Assembly (NCBI GenBank): GCA_002731275.1
Contig: PCBK01000118.1
Coordinates: 1-64,000 of the forward strand
DNA length: 64,000 nt
Direction of reading: 5' to 3'
Source of the DNA: Deltaproteobacteria bacterium
GTDB lineage: Bacteria > Myxococcota_C > UBA6777
Within the stretch, counting starts at the first letter, position 1. Each line of letters begins with the position of its first letter. The notes beneath the pieces are model-generated. The model did not search any database. It was given only the letters and a program-made list of their open reading frames with translations, and was not told the DNA's origin. This document shows positions 43,180 through 51,728 of this stretch, one piece after another. The position numbers were made by a program, and so were the translations under genes.

Positions 43180-44952
43180 TTAGGATGAAGGTCCGGCCTC
43201 ACTGGCTGTTCGATATCTCCCTTTGTAATCAAAGATCTTGTCTTCAATGCGCCAAAACTTCCCCTGTTTTTTGGCGATCACAAAGTCGGGGTGGCGGAAT
43301 TGGTGAGCGTCTTCAATGATCTGCTCGATACTTTTGATTTGGAACGTCGTCCCAGGTAGACGATGATGTTCTCTCACAAAGTAGTAGTAAAAGGCCCGCT
43401 TTTGCTTGGGCGTATCGAGCCGAAAATATTCATCGATCTCACCGCCTTCTTCACCGTGATAGGTCACCTTCAGGCTGGATTGATCGTGTTTGTTGAGATG
43501 CCTGGAAAACTGGATCCCCGCACATCGTATCACCATCGTTCCACGCTCTCTCAACGCATCGCGTAACTTCTTGTCAGGATCCACCAACATCTGCTTACAC
43601 GAGTGACATTGTCTCGCAGAGATGTCATTTTCAGCACCACAAGCAGGACACACCTTGTAGCGAAAGCGAAAGTCACAATACTCGATCTCACCGTGAAGCT
43701 CGGCAAAACCCTTACACTTACGACCGTAGTGCTCGATCAACTCTCCACCTGGACCGACCTTCCCCCAAAAGTCGTTGATATGACCACATTGAGGACATGG
43801 GATTTCAACGGGGACGGACTTTCGATCGGGACGAGGTTCCCCAACCTCAGGCGCAAAGAGATCAAAACCGTTACACGCGTAATCCAGCACCAAGCACTCG
43901 GTCTTGTCAGGAAACAAACGCAACCCTCGACCGATCATCTGTTGAAACAGACTCACAGACGCAGTCGGCCGCAGCAACGCGATCAAGTCGACATGTGGCG
44001 CGTCAAATCCAGTCGTCAAGACCGAGACATTTACGAGGTACTTGATCTTCATGTCCTTGAAAGATTGGATCAGCTCATCGCGCTCCTCAGAGGGCGTATC
44101 ACCGACAATCAGCGCCGCCTCACCCTTCGGCAACAAACCCAGTATCTCCTTGGCGTGCTGTACAGAAGAGGCAAAGATCATCACGCCCTTTCGGTCCCTT
44201 GCGTACTCAATGACCTGCTGAATAATCAACGGCGTGACACGCTTATTCTCCGCAACAAGACGTTGTAACTCGGACTCGATATACGAGCCATCCAATTCGT
44301 GCTCCAACGCACTAAAGTCGTACTGTGCCGCGAGCACATCGACGATGTGAGCTGGTGTCAGGTACTGTTGATCGATCAACGTACGCAAAGGCAACTCGTA
44401 CACACAGTGATCAAAAAACTTCGGCTTGGTCGAACGCACTGTACCCTTGTGATGATAGCGATAAATCCACCCCATCCCCAAACGATACGGCGTCGCAGTC
44501 AACCCGACAATTTTGACCTCCCTGTTGGTCTGCATCATATGGCGAAAGACTTGTTGGTATTGGGTCTTTTCACCTTCTGAGATGCGGTGACACTCATCGA
44601 CGATCAGCAGCGAAAATTGCTTGTCAAACTTGTCCAAGTGGCGAGAGACTGATTGAACGCTCCCAAAAACAACCTTTCCCTGTGTCTCTCGTCGACTGAG
44701 TCCTGCAGAAAAAATCGCACCTTGTTCACCAAGAGCCTCGAACTTCCCGTGGTTTTGCTCGACGAGTTCTTTTACGTGTGCGAGCACCAACACCCGCCCA
44801 TTCGCGATCCTGCACAACTCCGCGATCACAAGACTCTTCCCTGCCCCTGTCGGCAACACCACGAGCGCCGGGTCTTTTCGCGTTCGAAAGTGTTGTACAA
44901 CCGATCCAACCGCTTCCTTTTGATACGGTCGCAATGTAAATTTGGACGCCAT
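43180..44952 (-). CDS. radD: RadD-like DEAD/H-box helicase
   Basis: 590 residues from ATG at 44952 (AGGAG 8 nt upstream). Walker A PTGAGKS (34-40), DECH box (119-122), LTATPYRLGMGW and the C-terminal helicase signature QMIGRGLRLFPDK. Sequence pieces such as VLPTGAGKSLVIAEL, LVLAHVKELVEQNHGK and VVFGSVQSVSRHLD match E. coli RadD (YejH) closely. After the helicase core come zinc-ribbon Cys sets (CPQCGH; CPACGAENDISARQCHSCKQ), also found in RadD. RadD acts with SSB and RecA in DNA repair and limits crossovers. Full length, probably functional. It diverges from the MopE lipoprotein gene at 45325. Confidence 0.9.
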   Translation of the reverse strand: MASKFTLRPYQKEAVGSVVQHFRTRKDPALVVLPTGAGKSLVIAELCRIANGRVLVLAHVKELVEQNHGKFEALGEQGAIFSAGLSRRETQGKVVFGSVQSVSRHLDKFDKQFSLLIVDECHRISEGEKTQYQQVFRHMMQTNREVKIVGLTATPYRLGMGWIYRYHHKGTVRSTKPKFFDHCVYELPLRTLIDQQYLTPAHIVDVLAAQYDFSALEHELDGSYIESELQRLVAENKRVTPLIIQQVIEYARDRKGVMIFASSVQHAKEILGLLPKGEAALIVGDTPSEERDELIQSFKDMKIKYLVNVSVLTTGFDAPHVDLIALLRPTASVSLFQQMIGRGLRLFPDKTECLVLDYACNGFDLFAPEVGEPRPDRKSVPVEIPCPQCGHINDFWGKVGPGGELIEHYGRKCKGFAELHGEIEYCDFRFRYKVCPACGAENDISARQCHSCKQMLVDPDKKLRDALRERGTMVIRCAGIQFSRHLNKHDQSSLKVTYHGEEGGEIDEYFRLDTPKQKRAFYYYFVREHHRLPGTTFQIKSIEQIIEDAHQFRHPDFVIAKKQGKFWRIEDKIFDYKGRYRTASEAGPSS

Positions 44953-45324
44953 CAACCATGCTCCTATCAGGTCTTCTCCAACAACATACAATCACACCTC
45001 GCCACCATACCCCATCCACGTGTCACTTTGAAACACATATACACAAGACCAACAAACGAAACTACTTTCTATCCTATCGAACAAGATCGGATACCTTCTA
45101 TCCTCCCGATCTCCAAAAAAGAAGCCATGAGTATCGCAAAACAGACTCTCCCCCTCCCACGTGATTGACTGATTTATATAAAGAAAAAGACAAAGACAAG
45201 ATGAAAAAGAGGTTTTCATCGCCCTGTGGTATCATCTTTGCAAATAAGCAACACAAAACCCAAGTTTCTCGTTTATTGGACGAAAAAAAGAACACGGAAG
45301 TTGAAGACCACAGGAGGAAGGTAT
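44953..45324. other. Intergenic region between divergent radD and lipoprotein genes
   Basis: No gene was found; frames here are interrupted or antisense. It contains a short repeated motif TCTATCC (around 45067 and 45098) and TTGACTGATTTATATAAAG near 45172, whose -35 and -10-like parts are too close to form a usual promoter. The strong ribosome binding site AGGAGGAAGG lies at its right end. Confidence 0.4.
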
Positions 45325-46485
45325 ATGAGACGTTTTTGTTTGTTGATGATGCTCCCATTCTTTTTGATGTGTGCTGCTTGCCAGACATTCTCCCCAAACA
45401 ACACCTCCACTGATTGTAAGACAGAGGGGACGTGTAAATCATCCCCAAATGATGGTGGCTCCGAACCAAAGGAGCAAGAGCCAGTCGTTGAAGAAGAAGC
45501 GACACCTCCAGAGCCAAAACCGACAGACACTTCCAAAACGGTCGGTTGCAAAAAAGACGATGATTGCTTGATGACAGAATACTGTCAGGCAGGTGCTTGC
45601 TACAAACTTCCACCGTGTAAAGACGGTGAGACAAGGTGTGGCCGGTACTGTACAGTCCTCTCTGACAGCGAAAAACATTGTGGGGCTTGCGGGAACGCCT
45701 GCCCAACAGGGAAGGTCTGCCATGCAGGTGCCTGTAAAACGTGCACACCCGGTGAAACAACCGCTTGTGGCCCCTCACAGGGCGCATGTACACAAGGCAC
45801 GAAAACGTGTGATGTCACAGGTAAATGGTCTGGACAGTGTGTCGGCGCGACCCTCCCCACACAAGAAACGTGTAATGGACTGGACGACAATTGTAACGGT
45901 ACCATCGATGATAATGTCGTAGACGAAGGTGTCGCCTGCGACCACTCCACACAAAAGCAAGGTGAGTGCGCAAAAGGCGTTCAACATTGCGAACAAGGTA
46001 CGTTTGTCTGCAAGCCCAAACAAACCTCTTCAAAAACAGAAGAGTGCAATGGATTAGATGACGATTGTGATGGTCAAATTGACAACGGACGAGGTGGCAA
46101 CTCCGTGTGCCAGACAGGTTGTACGTTCCCCTTTGAGACGACAAGACCTCCGACAGATCCACGTAGTTACAGTTACACGACAACACTCCAGCTCGACCCC
46201 ACAACAGGCTCACATTGCCCTTCGAGAACACTCGAAGTCGCCCTTCGCTTCAACGTATCGTGGGATAAGTATCATGGATACCGTATCGTTAGTTTCACCA
46301 GAGGCAAAGGCTGGAAAGACCTCGCGACTTACTCCCTCTTAGGCAAGAGGGAGAAAGACTTCCCGTATGCACACAGCAGTGTCTACACAAAACTACAGAG
46401 TCCAACAGGCGCGATCATCGAGGTTGTATTTGATTGGACCACGACGAACTTCGTCAAAGTCCACTCGATCAAACGTATTCAATGA
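45325..46485 (+). CDS. MopE-type Cys-rich lipoprotein
   Basis: 386 residues from ATG at 45325, chosen for AGGAGGAAGG directly upstream. Lipobox LMCAAC gives a lipid Cys near 19. A Pro/Glu linker (about 40-75) is followed by EB-like Cys units, including HCGACGNACPTGKVC (about 118-132), and two MopE-type motifs, CNGLDDNCNGTIDD (near 188) and CNGLDDDCDGQIDN (near 248). The last 125 residues are a beta-rich domain without matches known to me. Similar in design to the other MopE lipoproteins in this window but with its own C-terminal domain. It is convergent with the Arg-rich protein gene (gap 13 bp). Confidence 0.78.
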   Translation: MRRFCLLMMLPFFLMCAACQTFSPNNTSTDCKTEGTCKSSPNDGGSEPKEQEPVVEEEATPPEPKPTDTSKTVGCKKDDDCLMTEYCQAGACYKLPPCKDGETRCGRYCTVLSDSEKHCGACGNACPTGKVCHAGACKTCTPGETTACGPSQGACTQGTKTCDVTGKWSGQCVGATLPTQETCNGLDDNCNGTIDDNVVDEGVACDHSTQKQGECAKGVQHCEQGTFVCKPKQTSSKTEECNGLDDDCDGQIDNGRGGNSVCQTGCTFPFETTRPPTDPRSYSYTTTLQLDPTTGSHCPSRTLEVALRFNVSWDKYHGYRIVSFTRGKGWKDLATYSLLGKREKDFPYAHSSVYTKLQSPTGAIIEVVFDWTTTNFVKVHSIKRIQ

Positions 46486-46498
46486 CCGAACTCTTCTC

Positions 46499-47626
46499 TT
46501 AGAAAGAACTGCGCTGCCTTTGACATGCAGCGAGCACTTCTCTACGGTGGTGGGAAAATTGCATGACACCGAGAACATATCGAAGATTCTGGGGATCGTT
46601 GATGCGATGACAATAGAGTTTGGCGACGCGCGCACGATCCGCGCCAAATGAGAAGAGTTTCAGTAGACGTGCGAGTTGTTTTGCGGTTAGATTGCGAGGT
46701 AGGAAGGGGCGCAGGACTTGCGCAGCTTGGTAGCGAGTCAGTGCGTAGTCAAAGTCCCGCAACAAAACGCGCACGTGATTGTACCGCAGCAAAGCTCCGC
46801 GTGGTTTGAGTCTCTTTTGAAGCCAAACATTGATCAACTTCACACGCCGCTGTTCCCCTCTTTGTCTCTTCAAGAAGTTCTTAAATTTCCAGAAACGATC
46901 ATCTGAATAGTACTTTGTCTTTGTCGCCGGGCTGCGTCCAGCGAGCGTTTTCGGCGCTTGTGGACGCCGAGTCGCGCGAAAGATACCAGCTCGATGCTTG
47001 GTCGTCGCGCGTGTACTTCGTCTCAAGCGACGGCGATAGGTACGTGTGCGTGTCGACCTTCGCAAGGTCCGGGTGCGTGTTGCCCTTCGCAATGTCCGGG
47101 TGCGCATCGAACGAGCACGAGTGGACCTACGAAGCACTCGGGCACGTGTGGCTTTACGCAATGTACGTCCCCTTCGGCCAGCGAAAGGATCTACCACACG
47201 GCGCTTGAGTCCTTTGCCACAAGAGATGGTTGTTTGTTTGCGCGTCATGTAGGTGTAGTTTTTTTTCCACCTTCTGCTGCTTCGATCCCACCACCAGTCA
47301 CGAAAACGAATGGAGATATCAAAAGAGAGCGCAACCTGACCAGAAGCACGTTTACAAAGGGTCACTCGGGGAAATGTCGCGACCCAGCGTTGTGTTGGGA
47401 TAACTTTTTGTAGAATCACACGAGAGGAAGGATCGGAGATACGAGCTACAAACTGCCACTTTTGACGTTGTATTTGCTGCCATCTCTTCGGCGCGATAGA
47501 GACTTGCGCGAAGAGAGTTGTTTGTGAAGGTGCAAGAGTCACTTCGATGGGGACGGCGTGCGCTTGTTGTCCTCCTGCGAAGAGAACACAACCCAACAAG
47601 AACAGATTCAAATGATACGATTTCAA
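46499..47626 (-). CDS. Exported Arg-rich protein with DUF4476-like C-terminus
   Basis: 375 residues from TTG at 47626 with AGGAGA 6 nt upstream. Signal peptide 1-24 (ends AHA). A beta domain runs to about 140. Residues about 145-225 are degenerate repeats of about 12 residues built from Arg, Thr, Leu and Ser (RTRTLRRATRT, RRSTRTRTYRR), giving a very high positive charge. The last 130 residues are helical, with LLKLFSFGADRARVAKLYCHRINDP and VLGVMQFSHHRREVL resembling tandem DUF4476 units. The basic segment may bind lipopolysaccharide, DNA or polyanions outside the cell. The Arg-rich block could also reflect repeat expansion. Confidence 0.7.
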   Translation of the reverse strand: MKSYHLNLFLLGCVLFAGGQQAHAVPIEVTLAPSQTTLFAQVSIAPKRWQQIQRQKWQFVARISDPSSRVILQKVIPTQRWVATFPRVTLCKRASGQVALSFDISIRFRDWWWDRSSRRWKKNYTYMTRKQTTISCGKGLKRRVVDPFAGRRGRTLRKATRARVLRRSTRARSMRTRTLRRATRTRTLRRSTRTRTYRRRLRRSTRATTKHRAGIFRATRRPQAPKTLAGRSPATKTKYYSDDRFWKFKNFLKRQRGEQRRVKLINVWLQKRLKPRGALLRYNHVRVLLRDFDYALTRYQAAQVLRPFLPRNLTAKQLARLLKLFSFGADRARVAKLYCHRINDPQNLRYVLGVMQFSHHRREVLAACQRQRSSF

Positions 47627-47837
47627 CGCTCTTCTCCTGGAACAGCGCGGGCTTTTTCATGCCCAACATAATCAACCAAGCAGAGAGATGCAACCCCCCA
47701 AGACAACTGCAAGAAAAAAGAGCACATCAACAACCTACTCCCAATCAGCCTTGGAAAGACCGATCCATTCGAAAAGAAGTCCTTCTGCGAGAATGTTCTT
47801 CTGGTTCTTGAGGAAAAACGCAAAGGAGCGAGACAAG

Positions 47838-47996
47838 CCCCCCTCAGTCCGAGAAAATGCTCGTCCAGTTCCCTCTGCAGTTCAACTTCGTTGGCAAGGA
47901 GAGCAATGCAAAACCCCCTCAGTCCGAGCGAATGCTCGTCCAGCTCCCCCTACACGACTTGCGCTCCGCTCCTGTCGGCAAGGGGAGCGATGCATA
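47838..47996. repeat. Two tandem copies of a 75-85 bp repeat
   Basis: Both copies begin CCCCCTCAGTCCGAG followed by AATGCTCGTCCAG (about 47838 and 47914). Each later contains a CTCCC...GGGAG-type inverted segment before GCAATGCA or GCGATGCA. The second copy carries an 11-bp longer middle. Origin unknown. Confidence 0.75.
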
Positions 47997-48051
47997 CCAA
48001 ACGATATATCGCGATACAAACGAATAATTCGTGTATACCGGTAGAATGTCA

Positions 48052-48078
48052 GTAGGGTCGGGCCTTGTGTCCGACCTC
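48052..48078. repeat. REP-like 27-bp palindromic repeat, copy 2
   Basis: An exact inverted copy of 6878-6904 over 27 nt, with stem GTCGG/CCGAC. Here it lacks the 18-bp terminal inverted repeats seen around copy 1. Confidence 0.85.
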
Positions 48079-48090
48079 AATCCTCGCGCA

Positions 48091-48370
48091 TATCGGCTGA
48101 TTGGTCCCTCCTCTCGAAAGGCTTGAGAGGAGGGAAGTCGCGAAGCGACAGGGTGGAGAGTTTGTTGAGGCATATGTTGCAAAGCGTACGGAGCAAACGT
48201 CCTCATAGGACGCTTTGCTTTGGGCGCAAGTGCAACGTCTGCCGGATCAAATTCCAAGCTACCCCCCCTATATATCGGTTAAATGGCCCCTCCTCTCGAA
48301 AGGCTTGAGAGGAGGGAAGAGCCGAAGGCGAAGGGTGGTGAGTTTGTTGAGGCATATGTTGCAAAGCGTA
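48091..48370. repeat. Pair of about 100-bp direct repeats with a strong hairpin
   Basis: Copies begin near 48091 and 48273, 182 bp apart. Each starts with TATCGGxT, then the hairpin CCCTCCTCTCGAAAGGCTT followed by GAGAGGAGGG, then a variable part, and ends GAGTTTGTTGAGGCATATGT and TGCAAAGCGTACG. The hairpin arms are identical in both copies, while the stretch between the shared parts differs. Confidence 0.85.
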
Positions 48371-48515
48371 CGAGGCAAATCAGCCACGAAGAGAAGCCCC
48401 TCCTAGAAGAGTTCTGCAAGTGGTAAAGCCCCAACCCCGCGGGGGTTCAAATGCGGTCCAGCGCGCTGCGATGGTGCAACATCCGCCGGATCAACATTGC
48501 ACAGATTGGCCTGTA

Positions 48516-48542
48516 GTCAGATACAAAGCCTGACCTTACGGG
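48516..48542. repeat. REP-like palindromic repeat, copy 3, overlapping a stop codon
   Basis: GTCAGATACAAAGCCTGACC matches the unit at 6881 with 5 changes in 26 nt. Two of these are a compensatory pair in the stem (GTCGG/CCGAC becomes GTCAG/CTGAC), so the hairpin is kept. It covers the TAA of the hybrid kinase gene. Confidence 0.7.
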
Positions 48543-51469
48543 GATTCTGCTCCGTCGAGGAAACCTTCAATACGCTTGATCAACTCCTTCATTGAGACGG
48601 GCTTAGCAACGTAGTCATCGGCACCGGCTTCTAAACAACGCTCGCGATCCCCTGGCATCGCGAGCGCGGTGAGTGCGATAATAGGAAGCCTCTCACCTTT
48701 GAGACGTTGGCGAATCATTCGCGTCGCAGTCAGTCCGTCCATTCCAGGCATCTGAATATCCATTAAGACCAGATCTGGTTTGTTATCACGGACCATTTCA
48801 ATCGCGCGCAGACCACTCATCGCGATGTCGACATCAAACCCAGAGCCCTCCAGGTACGCCGTCGTGCTCTCAATATTGTCTTTGTTGTCGTCGACGAGGA
48901 GAAGGCGTCCTTTTCCTTTTCCTTCGCGTGGAACCACCTCAACCCCATCTGCAGGCGTCTCACGACTCCCCATCACGTCGTTATATACAGACACAAAATA
49001 TCCACGAGAGAACGGTTTTAACAAGAACCCTTGCGCCCCGAGAGAGCGCGCTCGCTTCGCGTCATCCACGACAGAGGCGACCAAAACAGGCAATGAACGA
49101 TACAGAGAGTGTGAACGAATACGCTTCAACACCTCCCATCCCGAAATGTCAGGTAGTTGGATGTCGAGTATCACGAGAGATGGTTGGAGCAACTGGATAC
49201 TTGATAGAACATTGCTACCATTTGAGAGGATCGTGCACTGACAATTCATCTCTGCCAGATAATACGTGATCTGTTGGACAAACTCGGTCGAATCATCCAC
49301 GATCAACACTCGTCCATTCGCAGGCTGGAGTTTTTGTCGGTATGATTGGTGAGGTGCTGTGTCATTCTCATCGACAATCAACTCAGAGGGAAACACAAGG
49401 GAGAAGCGACTCCCCTCGCCAAGTTCGCTCTCCACCTCGACCTCGCCATGATGCAGCTCCACTAATTTGCGAACCAACGCAAGCCCCAGTCCCGAGCCGG
49501 TATACTGGCGACTCAGCTTGCTGTCGATTTGTGTGAAGGTTTCAAACAACCGATGCAGGTCATGCTCTGCGATCCCAATCCCTGTGTCGAGTACAGAGAA
49601 CCTGATACCGTCTGTGAACGTTGAAGCCGTTCCAGGCCGTGTGGGCGTTGTCGCGCCCTCAAATTGTTCAACGACGAGTTTGACCTTCCCACCCCGTGGA
49701 GTAAACTTCACGGCGTTGCTCAACAAGTTGATCAACGCTTGCTGAATACGACGATCGTCGATCATCAACTTCACGCGACGGAGAGAGTCAGGCAAATCCA
49801 ACTCAAGCTGAATCTCTTTGTGGAATGCCATCTGGCGAACAAAACTCAAACTCGCACTGCAGACATTCAAGATAGGAACTTTGGACAACTCAAGATCGAG
49901 TCTCCCCGATTCGATCTTGGATAGATCGAGAATGTCATTGATGAGGTTCAGCAGGTGACGCCCTCCCCGCTCAATCGACTTTACAGCCTTACGCTGCCTG
50001 TCATTAATCGAACCAAACACAGAGTCGAGCATCCCCTCTGACATCCCAAGAATTGCAGTCAAAGGCGTACGAAGTTCGTGGCTCATGTTTGCCAAAAATT
50101 CATCCTTAAGCCGGGTCGCCCTCGCGAGAGCCGCGTTGGTATCCCTAAGCTGCAACTCATATCGCTTTCGCTGGCTGATATCACGACAGACACAAACAAT
50201 CACTCCTCCATCAAGGATAGTCAGAGAGAGCCCCTCCGAAAAACTCGTCCCGTCTTTTTTGAGACCGACCGCCTCACCGCTCCAAAAACCACGAGCCTCC
50301 GCCCGGGGTAAGATCATCCTCTCAAAACGACCAATCTCGTCTTCCCCATACAATACCCGCCATGAATGACCTAAAAGGTCTTCAGCCTTTTGGTAACCAA
50401 AGAGATCGATGTGGGCCTGGTTGAGATAAACAAACTTTCCCTCTTCAAAAATCGCGACACCATCAACAGCTGACTCGATCGCAACAAATAAACGCTTAAG
50501 ATTTTGCTCCACACGCTTTGTTTTCGTGACATCGCGGAAAATGCCTCGAAGTGTGAGCGCTTTACCGTCCACCATTTGACAGTCCAAACTGCCTTCGACG
50601 AGGACGTGCTCTCCTGACTTCGTAATCAGCGTCAGTTCGAACCGTTTTGACCCCTTCTCCTTACCCTCTATGACTCGTTCAATCCATCCGTCCAACTCTG
50701 AGACATGTTCACGATGCACGATGTGACAAAAACCAAACTCACGAGCCTCTTCCTCGGAGTATCCTAATCTTTCACGCCAAGCCCGATTGACAAACAAAAA
50801 GCTGTAGCTCTCAAGAGAGACAATTTGAATGAGATCATGTGCGTTTTCAAAGAAGTCCATCAGCTGAAGCTCACGCTCTCTCAGCTCAGATGTGCGTGCT
50901 TGGATTCTCGATTCAAGCTCAATATTGAGGATGGCTATTCGTTCAGCAGACTCATAACGAGAAAGCTCGGCAGAGGCTCTCGCCGCAAAGATATTCAAGA
51001 TCTTCTTAAACCATCTGACATCCGCTAATGGGGTGCGGTTACCAATACACAAAGCGCCAATCGCCTCTCCTTGTGGGCTGTGTAGAGCCACGCTGAGTGA
51101 AACATTGATATCTTCACCAGCCATCGCCTGACAATCGCGATCACAATCACTCAACGAAGAAACACAATACACACTCCCCTCATGAAGAGTACACTCACAA
51201 CAACCCCCACCCCTTCGCGGTCTTATCTCCTCGCCATGCAGATTACCGTCGATCGACATCGCCAAGAATCGGATGTGTTCTTTTTCATGCCTTGAGATAC
51301 TCACAAAATCAACGCCAAATGATTCCGCGATGTGCGTCACCAACGCTGGAAAAAAACGCTCTCCAGTCACAGAGGCCGTTCCAACGACGAGATTCTCCAG
51401 TGCCTTCTCCGCATCAAACTCTTCGGATCGATGACGTTCTTTGATATTCTCTACCACTCCTGCATCCAT
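48536..51469 (-). CDS. Hybrid histidine kinase: GAF-PAS-PAS-HisKA-HATPase-REC-REC
   Basis: 977 residues, ATG at 51469 with GAGAGG upstream; no membrane helix, so cytosolic. GAF domain about 30-170, containing an unusual cluster of Cys at 90, 91, 93, 102, 109 and 113. Two PAS domains at about 205-320 and 325-435, both ending in PAC-like RDVTKTKR and RDISQRKR. HisKA with NMSHELRTPLTAILG (His464), HATPase with DTGIGI and SGLGLALVRKL, then two receivers with LVILDIQLPDISG and LVLMDIQMPGMDG carrying the phospho-Asp. No separate output protein is adjacent. The Cys cluster may make the GAF domain a redox or metal sensor. Confidence 0.94.
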   Translation of the reverse strand: MDAGVVENIKERHRSEEFDAEKALENLVVGTASVTGERFFPALVTHIAESFGVDFVSISRHEKEHIRFLAMSIDGNLHGEEIRPRRGGGCCECTLHEGSVYCVSSLSDCDRDCQAMAGEDINVSLSVALHSPQGEAIGALCIGNRTPLADVRWFKKILNIFAARASAELSRYESAERIAILNIELESRIQARTSELRERELQLMDFFENAHDLIQIVSLESYSFLFVNRAWRERLGYSEEEAREFGFCHIVHREHVSELDGWIERVIEGKEKGSKRFELTLITKSGEHVLVEGSLDCQMVDGKALTLRGIFRDVTKTKRVEQNLKRLFVAIESAVDGVAIFEEGKFVYLNQAHIDLFGYQKAEDLLGHSWRVLYGEDEIGRFERMILPRAEARGFWSGEAVGLKKDGTSFSEGLSLTILDGGVIVCVCRDISQRKRYELQLRDTNAALARATRLKDEFLANMSHELRTPLTAILGMSEGMLDSVFGSINDRQRKAVKSIERGGRHLLNLINDILDLSKIESGRLDLELSKVPILNVCSASLSFVRQMAFHKEIQLELDLPDSLRRVKLMIDDRRIQQALINLLSNAVKFTPRGGKVKLVVEQFEGATTPTRPGTASTFTDGIRFSVLDTGIGIAEHDLHRLFETFTQIDSKLSRQYTGSGLGLALVRKLVELHHGEVEVESELGEGSRFSLVFPSELIVDENDTAPHQSYRQKLQPANGRVLIVDDSTEFVQQITYYLAEMNCQCTILSNGSNVLSSIQLLQPSLVILDIQLPDISGWEVLKRIRSHSLYRSLPVLVASVVDDAKRARSLGAQGFLLKPFSRGYFVSVYNDVMGSRETPADGVEVVPREGKGKGRLLLVDDNKDNIESTTAYLEGSGFDVDIAMSGLRAIEMVRDNKPDLVLMDIQMPGMDGLTATRMIRQRLKGERLPIIALTALAMPGDRERCLEAGADDYVAKPVSMKELIKRIEGFLDGAESP

Positions 51470-51728
51470 GCAAAGCCTCTCACTGGGAAGATGAAAGAAA
51501 AAGTCTTACTCTGATTACGTACAAATGTAGCATGCATCCTACGACTTTACAAAGAGGTTTCTTTGGGAGGCACTTCATTGTGTACATGGAGACTACGTAG
51601 AGTCGTAGACTCACAGACATCGTATTTTGCACATAGAAATAGAGAACGGCAGTCTGTTGTGAGGACTTGAGTATGGAGCGAAAAAATGTGGAGAGTGAGG
51701 AGAGCGGTGGAGGTGTCGAAAAAAGAAA

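Larger units (their letters stand above)
47627..48535. other. 900-bp repeat-rich intergenic region
   Basis: No gene was found. The region holds at least three different repeat families, listed separately, with short frames only. It lies between two leftward genes, downstream of the hybrid kinase and upstream of the Arg-rich protein. A motif GTGCAACxTCxGCCGGATCAA also appears twice (near 48231 and 48475). Confidence 0.7.
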
